Below, piece after piece: positions 37,739 to 47,663 of a stretch of 64,000 bases of DNA. Source of the DNA: Paracoccaceae bacterium (GTDB taxonomy: Bacteria > Pseudomonadota > Alphaproteobacteria > Rhodobacterales > Rhodobacteraceae); contig JAGQRW010000018.1 in the NCBI GenBank assembly GCA_020425085.1, positions 373,797 to 437,796 on the forward strand. The letters run 5' to 3'. The notes under the pieces are model-generated. The model had not been told where the DNA came from. It ran no database searches and saw nothing but the letters and a program-made list of their open reading frames with translations. Each line of letters starts with the position of its first letter. The stretch's first letter is position 1. A program made the translations under genes and the position numbers.

Positions 37739-39133
37739 ATGTCGGTATTTCTACTGTTCATTCTGATCGTCGGCATGTTGCTGATCGGCGTGCCGATCGC
37801 GGTGGCACTGGGGCTGAGTTCGATCTTGTTCCTGCTGATGTTTTCCGACAGCTCATTGGCCTCGGTGGCGCAGACGATGTTTTCCGCCTTCGAGGGGCAT
37901 TACACGCTGTTGGCGATCCCGTTCTTCATTCTTGCCTCGACCTTCATGTCAACCGGCGGTGTGGCGCAACGGATCATCCGTTTTTCCATCGCTTGCGTCG
38001 GGCATTTCCGGGGCGGGCTGGCGATTGCCGGGGTGTTTGCCTGCATGATGTTTGCCGCCCTTTCCGGCTCATCGCCGGCAACGGTGGTGGCGATCGGTTC
38101 CATCGTCATCGCGGCGATGACCCAGGCCGGCTATTCCAAGGACTTTGCCGCCGGGGTGATCTGCAATGCCGGCACGCTGGGCATTCTGATTCCGCCGTCG
38201 ATCGTCATGGTGGTCTATGCCGCAGCGGTCGAGGTTTCGGTCGGGCGGATGTTTCTGGCAGGCGTCATTCCCGGAATTCTGGCCGGGCTGATGCTGATGA
38301 TTGCAATTTATGTCATGGCGCGGATCAAGGACATGCCCAAGGGCGACTGGGCCGGTTGGGGCGAGGTCGGCGCCTCGTTTCGCGATGCGAGCTGGGGCTT
38401 GCTGCTGATCGTCATCATCATGGTGGGGATTTACGGCATTCCGGGCATTACCGGCGCGATCTTTACCCCGACCGAGGCGGCGGCGGTGGCGTCGGTCTAT
38501 GCCTTTCTGGTGGCCAGTTTCATCTATCGTGACATGGGGCCATTGAAAGCCGTGGGGGGGCGTGGTGCGCTGAGCCTTTGGCAAAAGCCGCAGGCGATTG
38601 TCACGGTTTTCGTTCACAAGGACACGCGGCAGACGCTGTTTGAGGCCGGCAAGCTGACCATCACGCTGATGTTCATCATCGCCAATGCGCTGATCCTGAA
38701 GCATGTCCTGACCGATGAGCAGATCCCGCAACAGGTCGCCACGGCGATGTTGGCGGCGGGGCTGGGGCCGGTGATGTTCCTGATCGTGGTCAACGTCATC
38801 CTGCTGATCGGCGGTCAGTTCATGGAGCCGTCAGGGCTGTTGGTGATCGTGGCGCCTTTGGTGTTTCCCATCGCCATCAAGCTTGGCATCGACCCCATTC
38901 ACCTTGGTATCATCATGGTGGTCAACATGGAAATCGGCATGATAACGCCGCCGGTGGGGCTGAACCTGTTCGTGACCTCCGGGGTTGCCGGCATGTCGAT
39001 GATGCGGGTGGTGCGCGCAGCACTGCCGTTTCTGGGGGTGCTGTTCGTATTCCTGATCATGGTCACCTATATCCCGTTCCTGTCGACCTGGCTGCCCAAT
39101 CTGATGATGGGGCCAGAGGTCATCTTGAAGTGA
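37739..39133 (+). CDS. dctM: TRAP transporter large permease (DctM)
   Basis: A 464-residue inner-membrane subunit that performs sodium-driven uptake. About 12 hydrophobic segments with the family blocks FSAFEGHYTLLAIPFFILAS, FAALSGSSPATVVAIGS, GILIPPSIVMVVYA and the late GMITPPVGLNLFV are present. A hydrophilic insertion near 265-300 (GGRGALSLWQKPQAI) is longer than usual. Translation is likely coupled to dctQ. A strong hairpin follows. Confidence 0.93.
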   Translation: MSVFLLFILIVGMLLIGVPIAVALGLSSILFLLMFSDSSLASVAQTMFSAFEGHYTLLAIPFFILASTFMSTGGVAQRIIRFSIACVGHFRGGLAIAGVFACMMFAALSGSSPATVVAIGSIVIAAMTQAGYSKDFAAGVICNAGTLGILIPPSIVMVVYAAAVEVSVGRMFLAGVIPGILAGLMLMIAIYVMARIKDMPKGDWAGWGEVGASFRDASWGLLLIVIIMVGIYGIPGITGAIFTPTEAAAVASVYAFLVASFIYRDMGPLKAVGGRGALSLWQKPQAIVTVFVHKDTRQTLFEAGKLTITLMFIIANALILKHVLTDEQIPQQVATAMLAAGLGPVMFLIVVNVILLIGGQFMEPSGLLVIVAPLVFPIAIKLGIDPIHLGIIMVVNMEIGMITPPVGLNLFVTSGVAGMSMMRVVRAALPFLGVLFVFLIMVTYIPFLSTWLPNLMMGPEVILK

Positions 39134-39168
39134 TCCGGCAGCGTACCCTTCGGGTACAAGTCCTTTGA

Positions 39169-39220
39169 GCCGCCCCTGACGGGGCGGCGGGTTTGTTGAG
39201 TATTTGGGGAACAATGATGG
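39169..39220 (+). terminator. Terminator of the TRAP operon with GAGTATTT element
   Basis: GCCGCCCC and GGGGCGGC pair around a TGAC loop (39169-39188) and are followed by GGGTTTGTT, giving a rho-independent terminator for dctM. Just before it is a smaller GTACCC-TTC-GGGTAC hairpin (39143-39157). The following GTTGAGTATTTGGGGAACAA resembles the element at 25886-25912. Confidence 0.7.
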
Positions 39221-39228
39221 GGCGGGGG

Positions 39229-39732
39229 TCAGTCGGTGCCGCGATAGGGTTCGACATATTGAAGCGCCATGTCCCATGGAAAGAAGATCCAGGTGTCCTG
39301 GCTGACCTCGGTGATGAAGGTATCGACCTGGGGGCGGCCTTTGGGTTTGGCATAGACGGTGGCGAAATGGGCGCGCGGGAACATGGCGCGGACCACCTCC
39401 AGGGTTTTGCCGCTGTCGACCAGATCGTCGATGATCAGAATACCGGTGCCGTCGCCCATCAGGGTTAAGTCCGGCGATTTCAGGATGGTGGCCTCGGATT
39501 GCGACTGATGGTCATAGGATTTGATCGAGATGGTGTCGACGGTGCGGATGTCTAGTTCGCGCGCCACGATCATCGCCGGTGCCATGCCGCCCCTGGTGAT
39601 GGCCACCACCGCGCGCCAGGCGCCATCGTCGGGGCCGTGCCCGTCCAGCCGCCAGGCGAGGGCCCGGCTGTCGCGGTGGATCTGGTCCCAGCTGATGTGG
39701 AACCCTTTTTCGTGCGGCAGGCGGTCGGCCAT
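39229..39732 (-). CDS. gpt: Xanthine-guanine phosphoribosyltransferase
   Basis: Salvages xanthine and guanine with PRPP to the nucleotide. In the 167-residue enzyme, the PRPP-binding loop is [13 protein letters not shown] near 101-113, and an early [18 protein letters not shown] supplies the pyrophosphate loop. GGAGGAA precedes two consecutive ATGs; the second, at 39732, has the better spacing. The first ATG overlaps the fabI stop, so translation follows fabI. Confidence 0.93.
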   Translation of the reverse strand: MADRLPHEKGFHISWDQIHRDSRALAWRLDGHGPDDGAWRAVVAITRGGMAPAMIVARELDIRTVDTISIKSYDHQSQSEATILKSPDLTLMGDGTGILIIDDLVDSGKTLEVVRAMFPRAHFATVYAKPKGRPQVDTFITEVSQDTWIFFPWDMALQYVEPYRGTD

Positions 39733-40556
39733 CATTTCCTCCCGGTGGTGACGTCGATGTCGGGGGCGTCGACGGCTTTCATGCCGACGACGTGATAACC
39801 GGCGTCGACATGCAGGATCTCGCCGGTGACGCCCGAGCCGAGGTCGGACAGAAGGTATAGGGCGGATTTGCCCACATCCTCGATGGTGACGTTGCGCCTG
39901 AGCGGCGAGTTCAGCTCGTTCCATTTCATGATATAGCGAAAATCGCCGATGCCGCTGGCGGCCAGTGTCTTGATCGGACCGGCCGAAATGGCGTTGACGC
40001 GGATCCGGTCCTTGCCCAGATCCTCGGCCATGTAGCGCACGCTGGCCTCCAGCGCCGCCTTGGCGACGCCCATGACGTTGTAACGCGGCATCACCTTTTC
40101 CGCCCCGTAATAGGTGAGGGTCAGCATCGAGCCGCCGTTTGGCATCATCTTTTCCGCCCGCTGCGCCACCGCAGTGAAGGAATAGACCGACACATCCATC
40201 GAGATGCGGAAGTTTTCCGGGCTGGTATCGACGTAGCGGCCGCGCAATTCGTTCTTGTCGGAATAGCCGATCGCGTGCACCACGAAATCCAGCGTGCCCC
40301 AGTTTGCCCTGAGGCTGGCAAACAGCGCATCCAGCGAGGCGGTGTCGGTGACATCGCATTCCAGCACCTCGGTCACGCCGATCTGTTCAGCCAGCGGGCG
40401 CACCCGCTTTCCCAGTGCCTCGCCCTGATAGGAAAACGCCATTTCCGCACCTTCGGCGGCGCAGGCCCGGGCGATGCCCCAGGCCATCGACCTTTCATTG
40501 GCGACACCCATGATCAGGCCGCGCTTACCATTCATCATTCCTGCTGGCATCCCCAT
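39732..40556 (-). CDS. fabI: Enoyl-ACP reductase (NADH), FabI
   Basis: Last reduction of each fatty-acid elongation round; the triclosan target. The 274-residue SDR protein has [13 protein letters not shown] as the divergent cofactor loop of FabI enzymes, and the catalytic Tyr and Lys lie in [18 protein letters not shown]. The start is uncertain among several ATGs (40556 preferred, AAGGGG upstream). gpt follows with overlapping stop and start, so a fabI-gpt transcript is expected. Confidence 0.95.
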   Translation of the reverse strand: MGMPAGMMNGKRGLIMGVANERSMAWGIARACAAEGAEMAFSYQGEALGKRVRPLAEQIGVTEVLECDVTDTASLDALFASLRANWGTLDFVVHAIGYSDKNELRGRYVDTSPENFRISMDVSVYSFTAVAQRAEKMMPNGGSMLTLTYYGAEKVMPRYNVMGVAKAALEASVRYMAEDLGKDRIRVNAISAGPIKTLAASGIGDFRYIMKWNELNSPLRRNVTIEDVGKSALYLLSDLGSGVTGEILHVDAGYHVVGMKAVDAPDIDVTTGRK

Positions 40557-40662
40557 ACCCCTTATGTTCTGATTTGGTTTGTCTAGGCTAATCATGGCTT
40601 GCCATCAAGCCTGACGGGTGATTGGGTTGATCTTTGCCGGGATGCACCCGGAGGAGGAAAGC

Positions 40663-41268
40663 ATGGCCGACCGAAGCGGTATTTTTGCAGGTGACGATCC
40701 GTTTGCCATCGCCAGGGCGTGGCTGGCCGAGGCCGAATTGCGGGAACCGAACGATCCGAATGCGATGGCACTTGCCAGTGTGGATGCGTCAGGCATGCCA
40801 AATGTTAGGATGGTGCTGCTAAAGGAGATCGAGGCGGCGGCGTTCGTGTTCTATACCAATTATCAAAGCGTCAAGGCCCAGGAACTGACGGCCAGCGGCA
40901 AGGCGGCGTTCGTGATGCACTGGAAATCCCTGCGTCGCCAGATACGGGTGCGTGGCCGGGTCGAACGCGAGGATGGGGTGAAGGCGGATGAATATTACGC
41001 CTCGCGGTCATTGCCGAGCCGTCTCGGGGCGTGGGCATCGAACCAGTCGGCGCCGCTGAAATCGCGTGCCAGCCTGATGGTCGAGGTGGCGAAAGTGACC
41101 GCCACCAAGGGGGTCAATCCGGCCAGACCGCCGTTCTGGGGCGGCTATCGCATCATCCCGGACGAGATCGAATTCTGGGCCGATGGTGAATTTCGCCTGC
41201 ATGACCGGTTTCGCTGGCAGCGGCAAAACGCCTCGGGCAAGTGGCGGATAACGCGGTTAAACCCCTGA
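40663..41268 (+). CDS. pdxH: Pyridoxamine/pyridoxine 5'-phosphate oxidase
   Basis: FMN-dependent oxidase giving pyridoxal 5'-phosphate. The 201-residue enzyme is normal length. FMN-binding residues lie in [10 protein letters not shown] and [26 protein letters not shown] and the C-terminal RFRWQR plus WRITRLNP are the substrate-site and dimer signatures. GGAGGAGGAAAG precedes the ATG at 40663. It diverges from fabI. Confidence 0.95.
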   Translation: MADRSGIFAGDDPFAIARAWLAEAELREPNDPNAMALASVDASGMPNVRMVLLKEIEAAAFVFYTNYQSVKAQELTASGKAAFVMHWKSLRRQIRVRGRVEREDGVKADEYYASRSLPSRLGAWASNQSAPLKSRASLMVEVAKVTATKGVNPARPPFWGGYRIIPDEIEFWADGEFRLHDRFRWQRQNASGKWRITRLNP

Positions 41269-41425
41269 AATTCACGATGCGCGAAATGCAACCTATCGCG
41301 AATACAGGAGAAAATCCGCCGATCCACCGCGTTACGTAGGGTTTTCGTTAACATATGCTAGCGGTTGCAGTGGAATGGTGTTAGGATTGCCTTACCTAGG
41401 GTCAATTAAAGGTAAGTGTTGCCAA

Positions 41426-41953
41426 GTGAGTGAAGAAGACACCGTTTGGGGTCAGGTCAAGTGGTTTGATGCCACCAAGGGCTTTGGCTTTGTCGTTGCG
41501 GACAAGATTGATGTGGATATTCTTCTGCATGCCAACGTGTTGCGCGGGTTTGGTCGGAATTCGATCGCCGGCGGTTCCCGCCTTGAGGTGATCATTCAGC
41601 AGACAGACCGCGGCTGTCAGGCGACCGAGATCCTGAATATTGAACAACCGGAACTGGACAGCAGCACCGAATCCCTGAAGGCAATTCTGGGGGTCGAGAT
41701 TCTGGGTGAACCGGATCAGGAACTGTTGCCGGCGCGGGTCAAATGGTTCGATCGCGGCAAGGGGTTCGGATTCGTCAACGTCTTTGGCAAATCCGAAGAT
41801 ATCTTCGTGCATATGGAGGTTCTGCATGCCTGCGGTCTGGCGGAATTGCAGCCGGGCGAGGCGGTTTGCATCCGTACCGCCATCGGGCCGCGTGGCAAGA
41901 TGGCCTGGGATGTGCGGGTCTGGGATTACGCCGCGACGGGCAGCAAGGTTTGA
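41426..41953 (+). CDS. Two-domain cold-shock protein
   Basis: A 175-residue nucleic-acid-binding protein with two cold-shock domains joined by an acidic linker. Each domain has an RNP-1-like motif: KGFGFVVAD near 18 and KGFGFVNV near 112, each preceded by VKWFD. It binds single-stranded RNA or DNA and probably acts as an RNA chaperone. The start is taken as a GTG at 41426 (AAGGTAAG upstream). The double-domain form is typical of alphaproteobacteria. The stop overlaps the TTG start of the next gene. Confidence 0.9.
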   Translation: MSEEDTVWGQVKWFDATKGFGFVVADKIDVDILLHANVLRGFGRNSIAGGSRLEVIIQQTDRGCQATEILNIEQPELDSSTESLKAILGVEILGEPDQELLPARVKWFDRGKGFGFVNVFGKSEDIFVHMEVLHACGLAELQPGEAVCIRTAIGPRGKMAWDVRVWDYAATGSKV

Positions 41954-42414
41954 TCCTTAGGCTGGCAGTCCTGTTGTGCCTGTTGCTGTCCGGGGTTGCC
42001 GCCCATGCCGAATGCAGCACCGGGCGGGTGACGCTGCGCGGCGATTGGGGGCAGGCGGGGTTTGATGTCAGCATCGCAGACAATGATCAAAGCCGCAGCC
42101 GCGGGCTGATGCATGTCGAAAGCCTGCCGAAATTCAGCGGCATGCTGTTTGTATTTGATCAACCGCATCACGCCCGGTTCTGGATGCGCAACACGCTGAT
42201 CCCGCTCGATATGCTGTTCATTGGAGAGGATGGGGTTATCCGCAGCATTCACCCAAACGCCGTTCCGCTTGACGAAACCTCGATAGATGGTGGCAGCGAC
42301 GTTCTGGCGGTGCTGGAGGTCAATGGCGGCATGGCGGCGCGCCTTGGTGTTACCAAGGGCGATCAGGTGCAGCACCCGGCCTTTGGCGGTGATGCTGCCT
42401 GGCCCTGTAACTGA
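41950..42414 (+). CDS. Exported DUF192 family protein
   Basis: A 154-residue periplasmic protein. The signal peptide (ILRLAVLLCLLLSGVAAHAE) is followed by the DUF192 core, including SRGLMHVESLP, GMLFVFDQPHHARFWMRNT and IPLDMLFIGEDG. Function is unknown in the literature I know. The proposed TTG start (41950) overlaps the cold-shock stop as TTGA with AAGG upstream, so the two are probably coupled. tRNA-Pro follows 50 bases downstream. Confidence 0.85.
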   Translation: MILRLAVLLCLLLSGVAAHAECSTGRVTLRGDWGQAGFDVSIADNDQSRSRGLMHVESLPKFSGMLFVFDQPHHARFWMRNTLIPLDMLFIGEDGVIRSIHPNAVPLDETSIDGGSDVLAVLEVNGGMAARLGVTKGDQVQHPAFGGDAAWPCN

Positions 42415-42464
42415 ATTTCCTGCTTTCCTTGGCCGTCGCTGCGGGTTAGACAGCCCGCATGGTT

Positions 42465-42541
42465 CGGGGCGTGGCGCAGCCTGGTAGCGCGGCGGTTTTG
42501 GGTACCGTAGGTCGTAGGTTCGAATCCTATCGCCCCGACCA
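42465..42541 (+). tRNA. tRNA-Pro (anticodon TGG)
   Basis: 77 bases with encoded CCA. The acceptor stem is CGGGGCG/CGCCCCG, and the T arm contains GGTTCGAATCC. The anticodon loop is TTTGGGT in a GCGGT/ACCGT stem, giving TGG. The same direction as the neighbouring genes. Confidence 0.95.
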
Positions 42542-43203
42542 GTTTTCCCACATCGCTATTGATCGGCCCATCGGTAGGTTGTCACATGATTCGGTGTCGC
42601 CAATCCGGGCAACAGCATCGGATATCAGCAGCAAAGCCATTGATTACATGCAATTTCATTGACTTTGACTGCATCTGAAAACCCTCTTGTTGAAAATCTG
42701 CCCGGTGGTTTGATGCGGGGAATATTCCCGAATTATGTTGCGGCAAAGTGGTATTCCTGCCCCGGTCTGGCGGTGTCACGGCGAATCGGAATCGGGGGGC
42801 TGCGCCCGGGCCGGGCCAAAGCTGCCACGCGACAACCGGGCCAGCCATTCGGGCGAAACTATTGTTTTGTGGTCGGTTTTGCCTTTGGCCGTGACTGGGT
42901 TGCTTGCGGCCGGCGGCGGATGGTGCAAGGCGGTTGCCGGGGCAGACATGACCCGGGGGAAAACGCCGTCAGGAAAGTAAACGACAGGTCAACCGGAAAA
43001 ATCGGAAAATGCGCGAATAAAATCGTTGACCAGACCGGTCTCAATGCTTCAGTTTGTACCAATCGACCGACGCGCCACCATATCTAGTGTTCGTGACGGA
43101 GTATTGTGAACACAAAAGATTGGGGTCTGCCGATCAGGTCGGACTTAAAAACCAGGGTTAGGCGGAATAACCGACCGGCCCTTGAAACTTGGATGGGGCA
43201 GCT
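42542..43203. other. Long leader/intergenic region before nrdJ
   Basis: 662 bases between tRNA-Pro and nrdJ. A plus-strand ORF at 42735-42980 contains one hydrophobic stretch (VLWSVLPLAVTGLLAAGG) but has no convincing ribosome site, so I do not call it a gene. I looked for a cobalamin riboswitch and did not find its B12 box. Near the 3' end are NrdR-like boxes (43075-43125). Confidence 0.5.
43075..43125. promoter_or_regulatory. Pair of NrdR-box-like sequences upstream of nrdJ
   Basis: CCACCATATCTAGTGT (43075-43090) agrees with the NrdR pattern ACACWATATMTWGTGT at 14 of 16 positions. ACACAAAAGATTGGGG (43110-43125) agrees at 12. NrdR boxes normally come in pairs about 31-32 bases apart; here the starts are 35 apart. 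The first is convincing, the second less so. Confidence 0.45.
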
Positions 43204-46200
43204 ATGAAGATTGAACGCAAATTCACGCGAGAAAACGCCGACGCTTATGAATCGTTGGAGTTTCGCCGCGTCTCGTCCGAGATCCGCAATCCGGATGGCA
43301 CCGTGGTATTCTCGCTTGATGATGTCGAGGTGCCGACCGGCTGGTCACAGGTGGCATCCGACGTTCTGGCGCAGAAATATTTCCGCAAGGCAGGCATTGC
43401 CGCGGCGCTGAAGAAAGTTGCCGAAAAAGGCGTGCCGGAATTCTTGTGGCGTTCGGTCCCTGATGAAAAGGCATTGGAGAAACTCCCAGAGGATCAACGC
43501 TTTGGCGGCGAAACCTCATCCAAACAGGTGTTCGATCGTCTGGCCGGAGCCTGGACCTATTGGGGCTGGAAGGGCGGCAATTTTTCCAGCGAATCCGACG
43601 CGCGCAGCTATTTCGACGAAATGCGCTATATGCTGGCGGCACAAATGGCGGCGCCAAACTCGCCGCAGTGGTTCAACACCGGGTTACACTGGGCCTATGG
43701 CATCGACGGGCCGGGGCAGGGTCACTATTATGTCGATTACCAGTCGGGCAAGCTGAAGCGGTCAAAATCCGCCTATGAACACCCACAACCGCATGCCTGT
43801 TTCATCCAGTCGGTCAAGGACGATCTGGTGGGCGATGGCGGCATTATGGATCTGTGGGTGCGCGAGGCGCGGCTGTTCAAATACGGTTCGGGCACCGGCA
43901 CCAATTTTTCCAGCCTGCGCGGCGACGGTGAAAAACTGTCAGGCGGCGGCAAATCCTCGGGCCTGATGGGGTTCTTGAGGATCGGCGACCGCGCGGCGGG
44001 GGCGATAAAATCAGGCGGCACAACCCGTCGGGCAGCCAAGATGGTGATCTGCGACATGGATCACCCGGACATCGAGGAATTCATCAACTGGAAAGTGCGC
44101 GAGGAACAGAAAGTCGCCTCATTGGTGGCGGGTTCCAAGATGCACGAGATGCAGTTGAACTTGTTGTTCGGGGCTATCCGCGAATGGGATGGCGCGGAAA
44201 AGGATGCGTTCGATCCCAAGGTCAACACCGCACTGAAAACCGCCATCCGCACCGCCAAGAAATCGGCGATACCTGAAACCTATATCAACCGGGTGCTGCA
44301 ATACGCGGCCCAGGGCTACACCGCGATTGAATTCCCCACCTACGACACCGACTGGGATTCCGAGGCCTATATGACCGTGGCGGGGCAGAACTCCAACAAC
44401 TCGGTTCGGGTCACGGATGCGTTCCTTAGGGCCGTCAAGGATGATGCGGATTGGGAGTTGTTGCGTCGCACCGATGGCAAGGTGGCCAAAACCGTCAAGG
44501 CGCGGGATCTTTGGGATGATGTCGGCCATGCTGCCTGGGCCTGCGCCGATCCCGGCATCCAGTTCCATGATACCGTCAACGCCTGGCATACCTGCCCGGA
44601 AGATGGCGAGATCAGGGGATCAAACCCTTGTTCGGAATACATGTTTCTGGATGATACCGCCTGCAATCTGGCGTCGATGAACCTGCTGACCTTTCATCAG
44701 GGCGGGGAGTTTGCGGCCGAGGAATACATGCATGCAACGCGCCTCTGGACGCTGACGCTGGAAATCTCGGTGCTGATGGCGCAATTCCCCAGCAAGGAAA
44801 TCGCCCAACGGTCCTATGAATTCCGCACGCTCGGGCTTGGTTACGCCAATATCGGCGGGCTGTTGATGAATATGGGCCTTGGCTATGACAGCGATCAGGG
44901 CCGCGCCATGTGCGGGGCGCTGACGGCGCTGATGACCGGCGTCGCCTATTCCACCTCGGCCGAGATTGCCCGCGAGCGCGGCGCGTTTCCGGGATATGCC
45001 AAGAACGCCGAACCGATGCTGAAGGTGATCCGCAACCACCGTCGCGCCGCTTATGGTGCGACCGACGGATATGAGGGGCTGGCGGTGAAACCGGTGCCGC
45101 TGGATCACGCCAACTGTCCGGATCAGGAAATCGTCCGGCTGGCCCGCGCCAGTTGGGACGAGGCGCTGGAGCTTGGCGAAAAGCACGGCTATCGCAACGC
45201 CCAGGTCTCGGTGATCGCGCCGACCGGCACCATCGGTCTGGTGATGGATTGCGACACCACCGGGATTGAACCGGATTTCGCCCTGGTCAAGTTCAAGAAA
45301 CTGGCGGGTGGCGGTTATTTCAAGATCATCAACCGCTCGGTTCCGGCGGCGCTTGAAAAACTCGGCTATGGCTCGGCCCAGATCGAGGAAATCATCGCTT
45401 ATGCGGTCGGCCACGGCACCCTTGGCAATGCGCCCGGCATCAACCACACGGCGCTGGTCGGGCAGGGGTTCGGCAAGGCCGAGATCGAAAAGATCGAGGC
45501 AGCTCTGCCATCGGCGTTCGACATCCGGTTCGTGTTCAACCAGTGGACCCTCGGCGTTGATTTCTGCCACGGCACGCTGGGAATTCCCATGAGCGAGTTG
45601 AACGATCCGGGTTTTGATCTGCTGCGGCATCTCGGCTATTCGCGGGCCGAGATCGAGGCGACCAACAACCACGTTTGCGGCACCATGACGCTGGAAGGTG
45701 CGCCGTATCTGAAACCGGAACACCTGTCGGTATTTGACTGCGCCAATCCCTGCGGCAAGATCGGCAAGCGGTTTTTGGGCGTGAACAGCCACATCTACAT
45801 GATGGCAGCGGCGCAATCGTTCATATCGGGTGCGATCAGCAAGACCATCAACATGCAGAACGATGCCAGCATCGAGGATTGCAAGGCGGCCTATGAGCTG
45901 AGCTGGTCGCTTGGCATCAAGGCCAACGCGCTTTACCGCGATGGATCGAAACTCAGCCAGCCACTGTCATCCGCCCTGATCGAGGATGATGAGGAACTGG
46001 AGGATCTGCTGACCTCCAACGCGCCGGTGGGTGAAAAGGCGGCGGTAATGGCGGAAAAGATCGTGGAAAAAATCGTCTACAAGGAAATCATCCGCAGCCA
46101 GCGGCAGAAACTGCCGGAACGGCGCAAAGGCTATACGCAAAAGGCCATCGTCGGCGGGCACAAGGTTTATTTGCGCACCGGCGAATATCAGGACGGCAAG

Positions 46201-46866
46201 ATCGGCGAGATTTTCATCGACATGCACAAGGAAGGTGCCGGTTTTCGCGCCATGATGAACAATTTCGCCATCGCGGTTTCCGTCGGGCTGCAATACGGCG
46301 TGCCGCTGGATGAATTTGTCGAGGCGTTCACCTTCACCCGGTTTGAACCGGCCGGCATGGTGCAGGGCAATGACAGCGTCAAGAACGCCACCTCGATCCT
46401 TGACTACATCTTTCGCGAACTGGCGATTTCCTATCTCGACCGCACCGATCTGGCGCATGTAAAGCCCGAGGGTGAAAGTTTCGATGATCTCGGGCGTGGC
46501 GATGAGGAAGGCAAACCAAATTTCAGCGAGGTTTCCAAAAAGGCGGCCAATAACTCGCTGGACATGATCCGCAAGGTTTCCTCATCCGGGTATCTGCGCA
46601 AACGCCTGCCACAGGAACTGGTGGTCTTGCAGGGCGGCATGGACAACGTGTTCAGCCCGGTCGATGCGCTGGCAACGCTGGTGCCGGAAACCATGGGCGG
46701 CAGCACCACCGCCGCCGCATCGGCCCTGGCGATGGATCCCCGCACCAAGGCCAAAATGCAGGGATATGAAGGGGATAGCTGTTCTGATTGCGGCAACTAC
46801 ACGCTGGTCAGGAATGGCACCTGTATGAAATGCAACACCTGCGGGGCAACCTCGGGGTGTAGTTGA
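43204..46866 (+). CDS. nrdJ: Adenosylcobalamin-dependent (class II) ribonucleotide reductase
   Basis: Reduces ribonucleotides to deoxyribonucleotides with coenzyme B12 and works with or without oxygen. The 1220-residue chain is the long alphaproteobacterial form. Active-site parts include [33 protein letters not shown], and the redox-active C-terminal cysteine set C-x2-C and [14 protein letters not shown] at the very end. The central barrel ends near 900, and a C-terminal domain of about 300 residues follows. The ATG at 43204 gives the normal start. Because B12 is needed, the organism must make or import it; no such genes are in the window. Confidence 0.96.
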   Translation: MKIERKFTRENADAYESLEFRRVSSEIRNPDGTVVFSLDDVEVPTGWSQVASDVLAQKYFRKAGIAAALKKVAEKGVPEFLWRSVPDEKALEKLPEDQRFGGETSSKQVFDRLAGAWTYWGWKGGNFSSESDARSYFDEMRYMLAAQMAAPNSPQWFNTGLHWAYGIDGPGQGHYYVDYQSGKLKRSKSAYEHPQPHACFIQSVKDDLVGDGGIMDLWVREARLFKYGSGTGTNFSSLRGDGEKLSGGGKSSGLMGFLRIGDRAAGAIKSGGTTRRAAKMVICDMDHPDIEEFINWKVREEQKVASLVAGSKMHEMQLNLLFGAIREWDGAEKDAFDPKVNTALKTAIRTAKKSAIPETYINRVLQYAAQGYTAIEFPTYDTDWDSEAYMTVAGQNSNNSVRVTDAFLRAVKDDADWELLRRTDGKVAKTVKARDLWDDVGHAAWACADPGIQFHDTVNAWHTCPEDGEIRGSNPCSEYMFLDDTACNLASMNLLTFHQGGEFAAEEYMHATRLWTLTLEISVLMAQFPSKEIAQRSYEFRTLGLGYANIGGLLMNMGLGYDSDQGRAMCGALTALMTGVAYSTSAEIARERGAFPGYAKNAEPMLKVIRNHRRAAYGATDGYEGLAVKPVPLDHANCPDQEIVRLARASWDEALELGEKHGYRNAQVSVIAPTGTIGLVMDCDTTGIEPDFALVKFKKLAGGGYFKIINRSVPAALEKLGYGSAQIEEIIAYAVGHGTLGNAPGINHTALVGQGFGKAEIEKIEAALPSAFDIRFVFNQWTLGVDFCHGTLGIPMSELNDPGFDLLRHLGYSRAEIEATNNHVCGTMTLEGAPYLKPEHLSVFDCANPCGKIGKRFLGVNSHIYMMAAAQSFISGAISKTINMQNDASIEDCKAAYELSWSLGIKANALYRDGSKLSQPLSSALIEDDEELEDLLTSNAPVGEKAAVMAEKIVEKIVYKEIIRSQRQKLPERRKGYTQKAIVGGHKVYLRTGEYQDGKIGEIFIDMHKEGAGFRAMMNNFAIAVSVGLQYGVPLDEFVEAFTFTRFEPAGMVQGNDSVKNATSILDYIFRELAISYLDRTDLAHVKPEGESFDDLGRGDEEGKPNFSEVSKKAANNSLDMIRKVSSSGYLRKRLPQELVVLQGGMDNVFSPVDALATLVPETMGGSTTAAASALAMDPRTKAKMQGYEGDSCSDCGNYTLVRNGTCMKCNTCGATSGCS

Positions 46867-46879
46867 AGGGAGACTTGCA

Positions 46880-47428
46880 GTGATTACGCTTAACGAAGTT
46901 ATTGCCAGATTGCCCGATGGAAAGGCGAAGCATGCTGTGCGATCTTTCAATCTCATGCCGCATCAAAATAGAAGAGCGGCATCGGTAAAAGAACTCGCAA
47001 TAAGCCTTGGTTTAGCAGTTGAGCGAAAAGCACTGCCTAGGGGATTGGCCGGCAGATTGGTTCCAGACGCCTTTTCAGAAAGCGGTTATTTGATTGAAGT
47101 AAATGAAAAGGACAACGTCAGACGTCAGAGATTTACCGTGCTTCATGAAATTGGGCATTTCATACTTCATTCTACAAGCAGTGACCCATTTGCACCTGTT
47201 AGTAACCGCGCAAGGGGGGTAGATGAATATGGAATTATACCGTTTTACCCCGATGATGGTCGCGAAAGGGAGGCGGATGAATGTGCGTCTGCCATCCTTT
47301 TCGATCATGGGGCACTTGCCGCAGCGGAATCACTATTTAACGGCGACCTTGAGAAAATTTCTAAACATTTTGGTGTTTCGGTAGAAGTGGTGAAAATCGG
47401 ACTACGTCAGTTTGGATTGAAGAAGTAA
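46880..47428 (+). CDS. ImmA/IrrE-type metallo-endopeptidase
   Basis: A 182-residue protein. The zinc motif HEIGHF begins at His89 with Glu90 and His93; the third ligand is likely in GREREADECAS near 130. Relatives cleave phage or ICE repressors (ImmA) or DdrO (IrrE), usually beside a helix-turn-helix partner, which is absent here. Composition is more AT-rich than both neighbours, so acquisition is likely. A GTG start with AAGGGAGA upstream lies 13 bases after nrdJ, so it may be read from the nrdJ promoter. Confidence 0.85.
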   Translation: MITLNEVIARLPDGKAKHAVRSFNLMPHQNRRAASVKELAISLGLAVERKALPRGLAGRLVPDAFSESGYLIEVNEKDNVRRQRFTVLHEIGHFILHSTSSDPFAPVSNRARGVDEYGIIPFYPDDGREREADECASAILFDHGALAAAESLFNGDLEKISKHFGVSVEVVKIGLRQFGLKK

Positions 47429-47438
47429 GAGTTCTATA

Positions 47439-47464
47439 GGCAACCGCTTTCATTCGCGGTTGCC
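47439..47464 (+). terminator. Hairpin after the ImmA/IrrE-type gene
   Basis: A perfect 9-bp stem (GGCAACCGC / GCGGTTGCC) 11 bases past the stop. No T tract follows, so it may be an RNA stabiliser rather than a terminator. Confidence 0.4.
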
Positions 47465-47557
47465 ACGATACCGGGGGCGGGTGCGCTCGTCCCTTGGCGC
47501 TTCAGGCCGCAGGCAAATAAACCGAGCGGTATAACGATGAGCCTGAATCGTGAAACT

Positions 47558-47590
47558 GGGCGGGGGAAACCCCGCCCGTTTTTATTTGCT
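47558..47590 (+). terminator. Rho-independent terminator
   Basis: GGGCGGGG and CCCCGCCC around a GAAA loop (47558-47577), followed by GTTTTTATTT. Strong plus-strand terminator for the nrdJ-peptidase transcript, lying about 130 bases past the last stop. Confidence 0.8.
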
Positions 47591-47663
47591 GCTTGGTAAA
47601 GCGGCCGGCAATGAGGAACAATGCTAAAACAGCGTTATAATTCCGATACCTGCCGTGACAAGT

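Noticed and set aside
42659-43087. 142-codon plus-strand ORF between tRNA-Pro and nrdJ
   Set aside because: Biased, repetitive Arg/Gly composition, no ribosome site, and it runs across the NrdR-like boxes.
42542-43203. Possible cobalamin riboswitch before nrdJ
   Set aside because: The B12 box and the surrounding conserved blocks are not found by eye; class II reductases are usually not under B12 riboswitches.
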